Shown here: piece after piece, positions 51,587 through 61,417 of the stretch
Position numbering within the stretch: position 1 is the first letter of the stretch
How the letters are laid out: each line of letters starts with the position of its first letter
Assembly: GCA_943328975.2 (NCBI GenBank)
Contig: CALQCC020000009.1
Span: forward strand, 62,001 to 126,000
DNA length: 64,000 nt
Source: Bordetella parapertussis
GTDB taxonomy: Bacteria > Acidobacteriota > Terriglobia > Bryobacterales > Bryobacteraceae
Direction: 5' to 3'
Position numbers and translations under genes: made by a program
Notes under the pieces: generated by a model
Databases searched by the model: none
What the model was told of the DNA's origin: nothing
What the model saw: the letters and a program-made list of their open reading frames with translations, nothing else

Positions 51587-53484
51587 CGACCGCGTACGGT
51601 CACTTGCATGTCGCCGTCGGCGTAGGCGATGTACTGGGTCCCCGCGTCGGCGGCAGATTTCTCCGCCTTCGGCTTCACTCCGGTGTCGACCGGACGCTCC
51701 TGCACTTTCTGCGAGCGCGAAGAGAGCGCGCGGATCTTGTACAGTTTGCCATCTACTCCAGAGACGGTAAGCAAGCGAAGCTGCATCTTGCCCATCAGCC
51801 GACCCTTGGCCTGTGTGATTTGCCCGGTGGCAACGGCACCTTTGGCAATCACCAGCGCATCGCCAACTCGGACGTCATTCACTACTATGAACCGCAGCTG
51901 AATGCCTTCTTTAGCGTTGTCGGGAATGTCAGCAGCAAGCGCAATCGCAAACGGAGACCCATCTGGCAACACTACTTGGCGACCTCCGCCTGTAACAGGC
52001 GCGGGCGCTACAGGAACGACGACAGGGGCGCTGGCAACAGCGGGTGCCGGCGCTGGCGTGGGAGCCGCTGGAGGAGGCGTTGCGGGTGCGGCAGCCGTGA
52101 CTGGCGGTGTTGCGGCTTTTTCGGTGCTCTTGGGGGCGGGAGCGGCCTTCGCGACCGGGATCGATTTCGGGTCGCGCATGCCTTCGATCACCGAGAGCGG
52201 CACACCTTCACCCGTCAGCCGGATGACTTCGGTGGCGGAAAGATTGAACTTGTTTGGAGCCGTGCGCAGCTGGCTGTAGATCACATCCATCGGCACCTTC
52301 GCCTTGACCATTTGAATGATGCCTTCGTTGGTCAGGGTCTGATCCGGTACAGGAGCAGGCACCACAGGCTCAGGCGTCACGGCGGGAGTTGGCGCTTGCA
52401 CAACGGCTTCCGCAGGAGTCTGGCTGCTCTGCGTATACAGGACCCCACCGATCACTGCGACCAAGAGGGCTCCGCCGACGGCGATCATCACAGTCTTTGA
52501 ACCAGAGGCGGGCGGTGCGGCAGCAGAAGTAGCCGAGGCCGGCTTCTTGACCGCCGATGCAGTCTTGCCAGGCTTCAGAACCTCGGAAGGCGTCATCACC
52601 ATGGAGCGATACAGCACTCCGGAATCCGATTCATGCTTCAGCGCTCCCAACGCGAGATGCATGTCCTTCATGGTTTGGAAACGTTCGTCCGGCACCTTCA
52701 TGAGGCTGCGGGTGACAACTTGTTCCAACTTGGCCGGAACATCCGGAGCAATCTCCGCGATCGGTCTCACGTCATCGCGCAGAATCGCCGACAGTGTACC
52801 CACTGTGGTGTCCGACTGAAACGCGCGCGAACCCGTGATCATTTCGTAGAGGACCACGCCTAGAGAGAAGATATCCGAACGTGTGTCGACCTTCTTGCCC
52901 TGGGCTTGTTCCGGAGACATGTAGCTCACGGTGCCGATGATGGAGCCTTCCACGGTCAACGGGGCGGGGCCCATGGTGCGCGTGGCATCGTCTTGTTGGG
53001 TGACGGGACTGGGATCTGTCAGCTTGGCCAAGCCGAAGTCGAGAACCTTCACAAGGCCGGTTTCGGTCACCATGACGTTACCCGGCTTCAGATCGCGATG
53101 AATGATGCCGGCAGAGTGCGCCGTTTGCAGCGCGTCGGTCATCTGCATCGTCAATTTCAGGACTTGCGGCACACGCAGCCCGCCCTTGGGAATCAGATCC
53201 GCGAGGGTCTTACCTTGCACGTGCTCCATCACCATGAACTGGGCATCGCCATCGGTGATGATGTCGTGGATGGTAATGATGTTGGGGTGATTGAGCGCGG
53301 ATGCGGCTTGCGCTTCTTGTATGAACCGGCGGCGGCGTTCGGGATCGCCGGATGTGGATCCGGTGAGAACCTTAATCGCGACAAAGCGGTTCAGGCGCGT
53401 GTCCTGAGCCCGGTAAATGTCACCCATTCCACCGGCGCCTAATTTTTCGAGGAACGTGTACTGCTGGACCTGTTTACCAACCAT
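51583..53484 (-). CDS. Membrane-anchored Ser/Thr protein kinase with periplasmic repeat and beta-domain
   Basis: This 633-residue kinase starts YTFLEKLGAGGMGDIYRA (glycine loop 15-22), with Lys38 in VAIKVL, HRDLKPGN (129-136), DFGLAKL (149-155) and MSPEQAQG (189-196). A membrane segment follows at about 332-351, then a periplasmic part: Pro/Ala linker, helical repeat (384-437), a second long Pro/Ala linker, and a beta-domain (505-595) with RFIVVNDVRVGDALVIAKG. ATG 53484 is chosen because the family begins at the kinase domain. The periplasmic part may sense a ligand. It overlaps its convergent neighbour by four bases and is divergent from the universal stress protein. Confidence 0.92.
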   Translation of the reverse strand: MVGKQVQQYTFLEKLGAGGMGDIYRAQDTRLNRFVAIKVLTGSTSGDPERRRRFIQEAQAASALNHPNIITIHDIITDGDAQFMVMEHVQGKTLADLIPKGGLRVPQVLKLTMQMTDALQTAHSAGIIHRDLKPGNVMVTETGLVKVLDFGLAKLTDPSPVTQQDDATRTMGPAPLTVEGSIIGTVSYMSPEQAQGKKVDTRSDIFSLGVVLYEMITGSRAFQSDTTVGTLSAILRDDVRPIAEIAPDVPAKLEQVVTRSLMKVPDERFQTMKDMHLALGALKHESDSGVLYRSMVMTPSEVLKPGKTASAVKKPASATSAAAPPASGSKTVMIAVGGALLVAVIGGVLYTQSSQTPAEAVVQAPTPAVTPEPVVPAPVPDQTLTNEGIIQMVKAKVPMDVIYSQLRTAPNKFNLSATEVIRLTGEGVPLSVIEGMRDPKSIPVAKAAPAPKSTEKAATPPVTAAAPATPPPAAPTPAPAPAVASAPVVVPVAPAPVTGGGRQVVLPDGSPFAIALAADIPDNAKEGIQLRFIVVNDVRVGDALVIAKGAVATGQITQAKGRLMGKMQLRLLTVSGVDGKLYKIRALSSRSQKVQERPVDTGVKPKAEKSAADAGTQYIAYADGDMQVTVRGR

Positions 53485-53600
53485 CCTGCTACTCCATACG
53501 GCAATTCCTGAGAGTCTCCAGTTTGCCACATTTGGGGGGGCTCCTGCCTGACCACCCTCTCGGCGCCGGATTGGACTGTGGATTGCTCCTCTATTCCCGC

Positions 53601-54473
53601 ATGCTAGCGATCAAACACATTCTCTTCCCGGTCGATTTTTCCGAGCGAACGCAGGCAACGGCTCCGTATGTCGCAGCCATGGCGCGAAAGTTTGGGGCGG
53701 AGGTCACTCTGATCAGCGTGATGCAGCCGTTTTGGGAACCAACGGGCGGCTTACTGGTGCCAGCTGGGCTGCCGATGCTCGATTTAGCCCTACTGGAATC
53801 TAGCCTTGCGACGCGTTTGAGCGGTGCCCTTGTCTCAGAGTTGGCCGGGATAACGGTCCATCGAAATGCACAGTTGGGCGATCCGGCCCAGACCATCACC
53901 CAGTTTGCTCAGTCAGAAGGCGTAGATCTGATCATGATGCCGACGCACGGCTATGGTCGGTTTCGGGCGTTGTTGTTGGGCTCAGTGGCATCGAAAGTTC
54001 TGCACGACGCGGAATGCCCTGTCTGGACGGCGGCGCATACAAACGAGCCTGCCAGCGCAGGTCACGTGGAATGCCGGACGATTTTATGTGCCCTGGACGG
54101 GACCCCCAAAAGCGTTCCCGTGATGGAATGGGCCGCGGAGTTTGCCAAATTCTCGAAGGCAAAGCTCCGCCTGGTGCATGCCATCGGAGGCATGGAGGCT
54201 TGGCCGGAGCGGCAGATGAATCGCGAGTTTGAAGAATTCCTGCAGCAGAAAGCCCGCGAGACCATCGAGCGGCAAATGCAGGCGTCGAACGTCCGCGCGC
54301 CGCTGTGCGTGTCACCCGGAGATATTGCCGCAGTGGTCCGCGAGGAAGCGTTGCGCCATAACGCGGACTTGGTCATCATCGGGCGCGGCTTGCTGGACGA
54401 GACCCTCGGGCGCCTGCGGACGAATGCCTACAGCATCATCCGTAACTCCCCGTGCCCGGTCCTGAGCGTTTGA
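53601..54473 (+). CDS. Universal stress protein, two tandem Usp domains
   Basis: This 290-residue cytosolic protein has two UspA domains. Domain 1 (about 1-145) begins IKHILFPVDFSERTQA and has the ATP-binding GSVASKVLHDAECPVW motif. Domain 2 (about 155-290) has TILCALDGTPKSVPV and RLRTNAYSIIRNSPCPVLSV. The G-x2-G-x9-G(S/T) ATP motif is complete in domain 1 and degenerate in domain 2. ATG 53601 starts domain 1 directly. It is divergent from the kinase gene with 116 bp between the starts, so both may respond to one stress (inference). Confidence 0.88.
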   Translation: MLAIKHILFPVDFSERTQATAPYVAAMARKFGAEVTLISVMQPFWEPTGGLLVPAGLPMLDLALLESSLATRLSGALVSELAGITVHRNAQLGDPAQTITQFAQSEGVDLIMMPTHGYGRFRALLLGSVASKVLHDAECPVWTAAHTNEPASAGHVECRTILCALDGTPKSVPVMEWAAEFAKFSKAKLRLVHAIGGMEAWPERQMNREFEEFLQQKARETIERQMQASNVRAPLCVSPGDIAAVVREEALRHNADLVIIGRGLLDETLGRLRTNAYSIIRNSPCPVLSV

Positions 54474-54474
54474 G

Positions 54475-55854
54475 CTACAAGTTGTGTTTCTTCAGTTTGT
54501 AGCGCAGAGCGTCGCGCCCAATACGTAGAATCCGCGCAGCCTGGGATTGGTTGCCGCCGGCTTCTTCCATCGCCCGCATCACCAGAAAACGCTCCTGATC
54601 TTCGAGGGACGTTACCCCCGCATCCCCGTTATTTGAAGAGACGCTGGACGAAGCCAACGGTTGGTCATTGGGGGACTGAAGATAAGGCGGCAGATCCGGC
54701 ACGTCGAGCGTATCGCCCAGGCACATCATGCAGGCATGGCCGATTACGTTTTCGAGTTCGCGTACGTTCCCCGGCCAAGGATGCATGGCCAGCACGATCT
54801 GGGCTCGATGTGTCAGGCCGCGAATTTCCTTACCGTATTGGCTGGCAAAGCGCGTGATGAAGTGACGTTCCAGCAATGGCAAGTCTTCTTTGCGCTGGGC
54901 CAGTGTAGGTACTTGAATCTCTACCATCGACAAGCGATAGAACAGGTCTTCGCGGAAACGCTTTTCTAAGATTGCTTGCCGCAGGTTATGATTCGTCGCC
55001 GCGACCACTCGCACGTCCACTTTGCGTGCCGTCAGAGATCCCACGCGCTGCACTTCCTGATTCTGCAGGACGCGTAGTAGCTTCGCTTGCGTGGCCAGCG
55101 GCATGTCGCCGATTTCGTCGAGGAAGAGCGTGCCGCCATGCGCGTGCTCAAACAAGCCGGCTTTATCGGCGGCAGCGCCGGTGAACGATCCGCGCACATG
55201 TCCGAACAGTTCGCTTTCAAACAACGACTCCACTACAGCCGCGCAGTTCAGCACCACATAGCGACCATTCCTGGCCGGGCTCAATTTGTGAAAGGCCTGC
55301 GCGACAAGATCCTTGCCGGTACCGGTTTCGCCGGTGACCAGCACCGCGCGATAGTGTGGAGCCACACGGCGAATGCGCGAGAACATGTCCCACATCAGCG
55401 GGCTGTTGCCGACGATACCTTCAAATTCCGCACTGGCGAGTAACTCGCCTTCCAATTGATTGGCGCGCTGCCGCTTGCGGGCATTCTCGACCAGTGTACC
55501 GATGCGTTCTCGTAAAGCCGTAATCGAAACCGGCTTATTCAAGTAGTCGGAGGCACCCTTTTTGATCGCCTCAACAGCCGTCTCACTGGAATAGTGGGCC
55601 GTCATGAGGATGACGTCGGTGGAAGGGTCGAACTCCATCACGCGTTCCACTACGTCCAGACCACTCATGTGCGGCATGACGAGATCCGTCAACACGATCT
55701 GCGGATGTTTTTCATGCACGATATCCATTCCCTCTTCGGGATCGGATGCTGTGAGGATTTCAACATCGGGCTGCGCCAAGGCCGACGACAGCATTTCGAG
55801 GCTACCCTCGTTGTCGTCAATGATGAGGAGCGAAATCGCAGTTTTTGCAGACAT
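54475..55854 (-). CDS. Sigma54-dependent response regulator, NtrC family
   Basis: The 459-residue regulator has a receiver domain (about 8-125, phospho-acceptor Asp in VLTDLVMP), AAA+ domain (about 145-380) with Walker A GETGTGKD, the sigma54-contact loop GSFTGA (GAFTGA variant with Ser), Walker [11 protein letters not shown] and the R-finger region, and a C-terminal Fis-type HTH (about 415-455) with [20 protein letters not shown]. It activates sigma54 promoters when phosphorylated. It is last in an operon with the CheY-like regulator (9-bp gap) and the PAS kinase. Confidence 0.93.
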   Translation of the reverse strand: MSAKTAISLLIIDDNEGSLEMLSSALAQPDVEILTASDPEEGMDIVHEKHPQIVLTDLVMPHMSGLDVVERVMEFDPSTDVILMTAHYSSETAVEAIKKGASDYLNKPVSITALRERIGTLVENARKRQRANQLEGELLASAEFEGIVGNSPLMWDMFSRIRRVAPHYRAVLVTGETGTGKDLVAQAFHKLSPARNGRYVVLNCAAVVESLFESELFGHVRGSFTGAAADKAGLFEHAHGGTLFLDEIGDMPLATQAKLLRVLQNQEVQRVGSLTARKVDVRVVAATNHNLRQAILEKRFREDLFYRLSMVEIQVPTLAQRKEDLPLLERHFITRFASQYGKEIRGLTHRAQIVLAMHPWPGNVRELENVIGHACMMCLGDTLDVPDLPPYLQSPNDQPLASSSVSSNNGDAGVTSLEDQERFLVMRAMEEAGGNQSQAARILRIGRDALRYKLKKHNL

Positions 55855-55863
55855 CGGTTCTTC

Positions 55864-56235
55864 CTAAATACTACCCTTCAACAGCCGTTCAATTTCAGCG
55901 CGCAACGTCGCCAAGCGGATGGGCTTGGTCACGTAACCGGTAAACCCAGCCGCCAGGGCACGTTCCCGGTCTCCCATCATCGCACTCGCGGTGAGCGCCA
56001 TGATCGGGGTAGAGGTAAAAGCCGCGTCTTTACGCAAAGCCTCCACAGTGCCAAAACCGTCCAGCCCCGGCATGTGTACATCCAGGATCACCAGGTCTGG
56101 GCGGAGACGACGGGCCTGCTCCAGCGCGTCTAAACCGTCAACGGCTTCGTAGACTTCATACCCGTCGGTTTCGAGAATGGTGCGGACCAATTCCCGCCCG
56201 CCGGGTTTATCGTCGGCAATAAGGATTCGTTTCAT
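55864..56235 (-). CDS. CheY-like single-domain response regulator
   Basis: This 123-residue receiver domain begins [15 protein letters not shown], has the phospho-acceptor Asp in [14 protein letters not shown] in MALTAS, and the conserved Lys in [12 protein letters not shown]. With no output domain it acts by protein contact, possibly as a phospho-relay between the histidine kinase and the NtrC-type regulator. ATGA overlap with the kinase stop. Confidence 0.93.
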   Translation of the reverse strand: MKRILIADDKPGGRELVRTILETDGYEVYEAVDGLDALEQARRLRPDLVILDVHMPGLDGFGTVEALRKDAAFTSTPIMALTASAMMGDRERALAAGFTGYVTKPIRLATLRAEIERLLKGSI

Positions 56236-57353
56236 GATGCGATGTTCGTTACGTGCAGGGGAATAGTGAAGGTAAAACGGCTTCCTTTGCCAAGCGTACT
56301 TTCCACCGCGATGGTGCCGCCATGTTCTTCTACCAGATGCTTGGTGATTGCCAGGCCAAGGCCTGTGCCTTCGCGAACACCCTTCGTGGTCGCACCCACC
56401 TGGTGAAACTTATCAAAAATTGCGGTGTGCTCCTGTTCCGGAATGCCGATGCCGGAATCGGCAACGCTGAGATGCACGATGCCGTTGCGAACGTGGCCTT
56501 CCACATCAATCCGGCCATTGTCCGGCGTAAACTTGACGGCGTTGCTCAGAAGGTTCACCAGGATTTGCTTGACCCGTAGCCGGTCAGCGACGATGGCGCT
56601 GGGGACGTTGATCGAGGTTTGGATTGCAAGCCGCTTCGCGTTCGCCAAACCCTGAACGGTAGCCAGAGACTCCTTCACTACCGTGCTGAAATCGAAAGCC
56701 TCCGGACGCAGTGAGAGCCGCCCGGATTCGATTTTGCTCAGGTCCAGAATATCGTTGATCAACTCCAACAAATGCAGCGAATCTTTGTGGATGTGCGTGA
56801 CGAAACGTTTCTGTTTATCGTTGAGCGGGCCTTGCAACTCTTCGGCGAGCAACTCGGAAAACCCGATGATCGTATGCAACGGCGTGCGCAGTTCGTGGCT
56901 CATGCTGGCCAGGAATTCGCTCTTGAGACCGTTGGCGCGCTCGATTTCTCGATTGCGCTCCTCTAGTTGCAGCGTGTATTCCCGCTGCATTTTGTTCCGC
57001 TCGGTAACGTCTCGAATGATCGCGGTTACCTGAAACGCCTCGGTGGAAGAGCTGGGACTCAGGCTAATCTCTACCGGGAAGCAAGTCCCATCCTTGCGCA
57101 TTCCTTCCAGTTGTAGTTTCGCGCCCATGGGACGCGTTGAAGGGTGATGCGCATAGCCGCTGCGGTGTTGAACGTGATTTCCACGGCGTGCTGCCGGAAC
57201 CAGTATCTCTACCGGCTGGCCCAACAACTCTTCGCGCGAGTATCCGAACATCACTTCGGTGACGCGATTGAGCAGAATGATCTTGCCCTCTGCGTCCACT
57301 TGCATGATGGAGTCGGGCGCTGCTTCGAGTAGTTCGCGAAAACGGTCTTCCAT
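56232..57353 (-). CDS. Soluble PAS-domain sensor histidine kinase
   Basis: The roughly 373-residue kinase has one PAS domain (about 3-125, [20 protein letters not shown]), a short coiled coil, HisKA with [19 protein letters not shown] (His in SHELRTP), and HATPase with [21 protein letters not shown] and GTGLGLAI. No membrane segment, so it senses an internal signal. ATG 57353 has AGGGA upstream at good distance; ATG 57368 is next best. An open frame extending to 57803 is rejected because it runs through the palindrome and has no family similarity. Confidence 0.9.
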   Translation of the reverse strand: MEDRFRELLEAAPDSIMQVDAEGKIILLNRVTEVMFGYSREELLGQPVEILVPAARRGNHVQHRSGYAHHPSTRPMGAKLQLEGMRKDGTCFPVEISLSPSSSTEAFQVTAIIRDVTERNKMQREYTLQLEERNREIERANGLKSEFLASMSHELRTPLHTIIGFSELLAEELQGPLNDKQKRFVTHIHKDSLHLLELINDILDLSKIESGRLSLRPEAFDFSTVVKESLATVQGLANAKRLAIQTSINVPSAIVADRLRVKQILVNLLSNAVKFTPDNGRIDVEGHVRNGIVHLSVADSGIGIPEQEHTAIFDKFHQVGATTKGVREGTGLGLAITKHLVEEHGGTIAVESTLGKGSRFTFTIPLHVTNIAS

Positions 57354-57391
57354 GAGGCGTTCCCTCATGGTACACGCGCTGGAGCCCGGCG

Positions 57392-57559
57392 TCACAACGC
57401 TAATGCAACGCCGCGAAGCATGCGGCACTGCTCCAACTGCAGAACGTGGATCGCCGTCAGCGCTCCTACGGGGTGCGCACCCATGGCCACCAAAGGATCG
57501 GCATCCAGAGCCGGGTGGTCGAAATTGTTGTGCACCAGCTTGCACACGTCGGCCAGCAT
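57392..57559 (-). CDS. Possible small gene (55 residues) upstream of the histidine kinase
   Basis: The frame begins [16 protein letters not shown] and continues [20 protein letters not shown] and [13 protein letters not shown], an amphipathic alpha-helical pattern. Most third codon positions are G or C, as in neighbouring genes, which is stronger evidence than length. Its ATG (57559) overlaps the stop of the 26-codon frame before it in the TGATG arrangement. It ends 24 bases before ATG 57368. No homologue is recognised. Confidence 0.45.
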   Translation of the reverse strand: MLADVCKLVHNNFDHPALDADPLVAMGAHPVGALTAIHVLQLEQCRMLRGVALAL

Positions 57560-57639
57560 CAGCACACGCCAGCGTCGAGCTGCTTGAGGTCTTCTTCAGG
57601 AGGTTGTATGGCGGCCATGGCGGCGACGATTTGTCCCAT
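57559..57639 (-). CDS. Possible 26-residue leader ORF coupled to the small gene at 57392
   Basis: The frame begins [19 protein letters not shown] and ends GVC before TGA at 57561-57559, whose last base is the first base of the next ATG. Either it is translationally coupled to the next small frame, or the two are one gene broken by a one-base shift, since both halves look coding. I cannot decide from one sequence. Confidence 0.3.
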   Translation of the reverse strand: MGQIVAAMAAIQPPEEDLKQLDAGVC

Positions 57640-57751
57640 AGTGACGTCGTGATCGCACGCTGAGGGCCATGTGGGGTCAATAACTTAGGGGGATGGTCGG
57701 GGGTTTTAGCGCAGGGGGCTTGCGCTTGTTCGCGCAATTTGGGCATGGAAG
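57640..57751. other. Intergenic region between palindrome and small ORFs, nothing recognised
   Basis: This stretch contains GGGGTCAATAAC and GGGGGATGG patches and no supported gene, tRNA or promoter. The whole recA-kinase gap (57354-57845) is about 490 bp, and its contents are the two possible small ORFs, this segment and the palindrome. Confidence 0.5.
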
Positions 57752-57834
57752 CGTCTGTCCGCATGCTTACGCATCGCGGTTCTGTGTCGGTAATCATAGA
57801 CACGGAACCGCGACCGTAAGGAAGCAGACAGACG
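57752..57834. repeat. Long imperfect palindrome downstream of recA
   Basis: The left arm 57752-57788 and right arm 57799-57834 pair almost throughout: CGTCTGTC, GC, CTTACG and the inner block TCGCGGTTCTGTGTC with GACACGGAACCGCGA (one U-G pair), around a 10-base loop. Together they form an imperfect stem of about 37 positions. It starts 12 bases after the recA stop on the recA strand. There is no T-tract, so it is not a textbook terminator; a MITE-like remnant, RNA stabiliser or small structured RNA are options. Confidence 0.7.
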
Positions 57835-57845
57835 GAGAAAGTGCT

Positions 57846-58937
<1,092 letters not shown>

Positions 58938-58985
58938 GTTCGCCTTTCCTTCTCCTGAAATACCAAGCTACCACAGCTGCGCTGC

Positions 58986-59007
58986 GTTCGGGGGAAGTTC
59001 GATTATA
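58986..59007 (-). promoter_or_regulatory. recA promoter with GTTC-N7-GTTC SOS-box-like operator
   Basis: TATAAT on the minus strand (59007-59002) is followed by a direct repeat read on the plus strand as GTTC (58986-58989), seven bases, GTTC (58997-59000). This is the form of LexA operator known in Alphaproteobacteria. It covers the expected transcription start (about 58995) and lies 49-63 bases before the recA ATG, an ideal repressor position. Confidence 0.55.
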
Positions 59008-59078
59008 CCGCGACTTAAAACACGAAAGGCCGGGTATGTTTCAACCCGGCCTCCATTCTAACTACAAGCGCACCCAAT

Positions 59079-59312
59079 TCATGCCATCTGAATTTGTCGG
59101 GCGAGGATCATATTGATCTCGTCTTTCAAACGCAGTTTGTGTTTCTTGAGGCGATGCTCGACTTCTTCGTCGGCCAGGGTCAATTCTCCGCCCTTCGCTT
59201 CAAGTTGTTCCAGTTGTTTGTGGAACAAGGCATGCTCTTCGATCAACGAGCGGAAATGCCCGTCGGTCGCCATCAGATGCGCCTTCAACTCTTCGTTCGT
59301 CGTCTGCTCCAT
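59079..59312 (-). CDS. YdcH family protein (DUF465)
   Basis: This 77-residue cytosolic protein matches the DUF465 helical hairpin: HLMATDGHFRSLIEEHALFHKQ, LEQLEAKG, and LKKHKLRLKDEINMIL. Two long amphipathic helices are likely to form a coiled coil. ATG 59312 follows AGAGGTG at good spacing; a GTG three codons upstream is also in frame. Function unknown. It lies downstream of rimI on the same strand after a 111-bp gap. Confidence 0.88.
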   Translation of the reverse strand: MEQTTNEELKAHLMATDGHFRSLIEEHALFHKQLEQLEAKGGELTLADEEVEHRLKKHKLRLKDEINMILARQIQMA

Positions 59313-59423
59313 TGGTGACACCTCTTTCTATCGGATTACATGAGGGCCACGCCGAGCCTGAGAAAGAACCGCTGACTCGGTGGGTCGTCGCCGGTTTTCT
59401 CTCCGGCAGGCAACCCGAAGATA

Positions 59424-59825
59424 TCACGATTGAAAGCGCATCACAATAGCCGTTTCGGGGGAGTCCTGGTAATAGCCTGAACGGCTCCCGGAGGGCCTGA
59501 ATCCGGTACTTTGGTAGAGCTGGATGGCAGCCTGGTTGGACTCGCGGACTTCTAGGAACCAGTCCCCTGGTGAGGACTGCAGGGCGTGGGTTAGGAGGGC
59601 TCGGGCGACGCCGGAGCGGCGGGCGGCGGGGGCTACTGCGAGGTTTAGAATTTCGCTTTCGCCGGGGGCTAGTTGGCGGGTGACGATGAAGGCGGAAACG
59701 TCTTCCGTGACCAGGCATGTGTAGCCGAGATAGTCTTCCGGCTTCCATTGCGAGGCTTCGGGGGAGGCGGCCTGGATGGCCGCGATGGCCGCTAAGTCAT
59801 GGGGTCCAGCGGGGCGGATGATCAC
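59424..59825 (-). CDS. rimI: GNAT N-acetyltransferase, RimI-like
   Basis: This 133-residue acetyltransferase begins IIRPAGPHDLAAIAAIQ, has ESEILNLAVAPAARRSGVARALL (acetyl-CoA pyrophosphate loop R-x2-G-x-A) and VRESNQAAIQLYQSTGF. The pattern is that of RimI-type acetyltransferases, which modify the N-terminus of ribosomal protein S18 in E. coli. It overlaps the upstream exported gene by four bases. Confidence 0.82.
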   Translation of the reverse strand: MIIRPAGPHDLAAIAAIQAASPEASQWKPEDYLGYTCLVTEDVSAFIVTRQLAPGESEILNLAVAPAARRSGVARALLTHALQSSPGDWFLEVRESNQAAIQLYQSTGFRPSGSRSGYYQDSPETAIVMRFQS

Positions 59826-61366
59826 TTGAGTTCGTAGGTGTCGACTTCACCCACGGTGTTCCAGCGGATATCGGCCTTGCCGTTGTGCACCACTTCGATG
59901 CGGCGCGCGGGGCTGACGGGGCCGCAGGTGAACACCGGCTGGCCGTCCTTCTCAGGATTCTTCTGCACCAGTACCGTCGCCGTAGGGGCGTTGGGGACTT
60001 CGATGATCAGCTTGAGCACGGAGTCGACGCATTCCACTTCGGTCAAGTGACCAGCAACACGGACTCCACTGAAGCCTTCGTTAAACGTTACCGGGGCTTG
60101 GCCTTCGGTGAACGTGGCTTGGGCACGGTTCTCGCGATTGGCGGCGGACTCGGCAGCTCGGACGCGGGCATCGGAGGCGGCGATCACTCGGCGCAATTCG
60201 CGTTCGGCTTCGTCACGAGCAGCGCGGGAGGCGGCCAGTTCGGCATCCACGCGCTGTTGTTCGATCTCAGCGCGGGCTCGGCGAATGCGGGCGCGTTCGG
60301 GTTCGGTGGCGGCGGCACGCTCGGCTCCCAGCCAGGATTTCGCGGCTTCGATAAACAGGTTCGCAGCGACTTGCGTGCGAGCGAGCGACTCCCAGTATTC
60401 GACGCGGCGCGGCTCTAGCTGAGTCGCCTTCATCAGCGGCACGGTCTTCGATTTTGGATCCTGCATCAGCGCAGCGATGCGGGCGTGCGGCTCGGCCCAC
60501 TTGGGATTGGCGGCGGCAGCGGCGTAGAGAGATTCGCTTGTACCCTTCGCAAGCAAGCCTCGGGCGCTGTCAGGTGGGAACGTCTTGCCAGCGGCCTTCA
60601 ACTCAGCCAGCAACGCGTCTACTTCCGTCTCGGGCAAGCGGCGCTCATAGAATTCCTTGGACGGCGTAATCGCCTCGCCGAAGACCTCGGTTGGTTGGAA
60701 CACGCCGCGATCGGCGTATGCGTTCATGCGGCGGTTCAGTTCCGCTTCGTTGACGTTATAGCTGTTGAATGCGGCCAGCGATAGATCGGCACCTTGCAGG
60801 TTCTTCAAATAGACGCGCAGCCGGCCCGCGTATTCGGGCTGGGTCGCTAACATGTGAAACTTGGCCCATTCACGAAGGCGTGTGCCAGAGAGACCTGCGA
60901 CCGGCGCTCCGATCACGACGCGCGTGGTCTTCACTTCCACAGAAGCGAATAAATCCGCGAGCGCCGTCTCGATCTCCTGCGGCATGCGTCCCGCATTGGC
61001 CTCAATCAACTGCCGCACGATGTCGCTGCGCCATGCGGGCGACGGAGTCGTGCTGAGGTTGGCCGAGCCGCCCTCTATGAACGGTGTGGGCAGAGCGTAA
61101 GCGGCACGATCGCGCTCGCTATCGAACAGGACCAGCGTAATCGGCCAGATGACTTCAAGCCCTTCGTGGCGAAGGGGATCCTTGCCCAGCATGCCACCCA
61201 GCACGTAGCGGATCTGCTCCATTTCCGTGAGCTGCTTGCGGGCATCGCCGTCGCCGGCATTGCTGATGACGCGCAAGGGGCCCACGCGGTATTCTGTCCA
61301 ATCCGCCGCAAGGGCGGATGCAGCGAGGAAGAGCGCAAGTAAACCCGCGCGGAGCATCGCTTTCAT
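59822..61366 (-). CDS. Large exported protein with coiled-coil region, function unknown
   Basis: The 514-residue protein has a signal peptide (AMLRAGLLALFLAASALAA) and a globular first part (about 20-270) with VGPLRVISNAGDGDARKQL, resembling peptidase-like and TPR-linked Acidobacteria proteins. Helical TPR-like repeats follow (about 270-370), then a highly charged Arg/Ala/Glu coiled coil (about 375-430), and a C-terminal beta-rich domain with CVDSVLKLIIEV and two Cys residues. No zinc protease motif is visible. ATG 61366 is chosen because the signal peptide starts there; a longer frame would overlap the divergent gene. Confidence 0.65.
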   Translation of the reverse strand: MKAMLRAGLLALFLAASALAADWTEYRVGPLRVISNAGDGDARKQLTEMEQIRYVLGGMLGKDPLRHEGLEVIWPITLVLFDSERDRAAYALPTPFIEGGSANLSTTPSPAWRSDIVRQLIEANAGRMPQEIETALADLFASVEVKTTRVVIGAPVAGLSGTRLREWAKFHMLATQPEYAGRLRVYLKNLQGADLSLAAFNSYNVNEAELNRRMNAYADRGVFQPTEVFGEAITPSKEFYERRLPETEVDALLAELKAAGKTFPPDSARGLLAKGTSESLYAAAAANPKWAEPHARIAALMQDPKSKTVPLMKATQLEPRRVEYWESLARTQVAANLFIEAAKSWLGAERAAATEPERARIRRARAEIEQQRVDAELAASRAARDEAERELRRVIAASDARVRAAESAANRENRAQATFTEGQAPVTFNEGFSGVRVAGHLTEVECVDSVLKLIIEVPNAPTATVLVQKNPEKDGQPVFTCGPVSPARRIEVVHNGKADIRWNTVGEVDTYELK

Positions 61367-61417
61367 CATCTCGCAAAAGAGAAGACTGCGTTTGTTGGAA
61401 GCTACAATATCAAAGTC

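Noticed and set aside
57354-57803. N-terminal extension of the histidine kinase of about 150 residues
   Set aside because: It runs through the palindrome, is Ser/Pro/Cys-rich without domain features, and a good AGGGA-ATG start exists at 57353.
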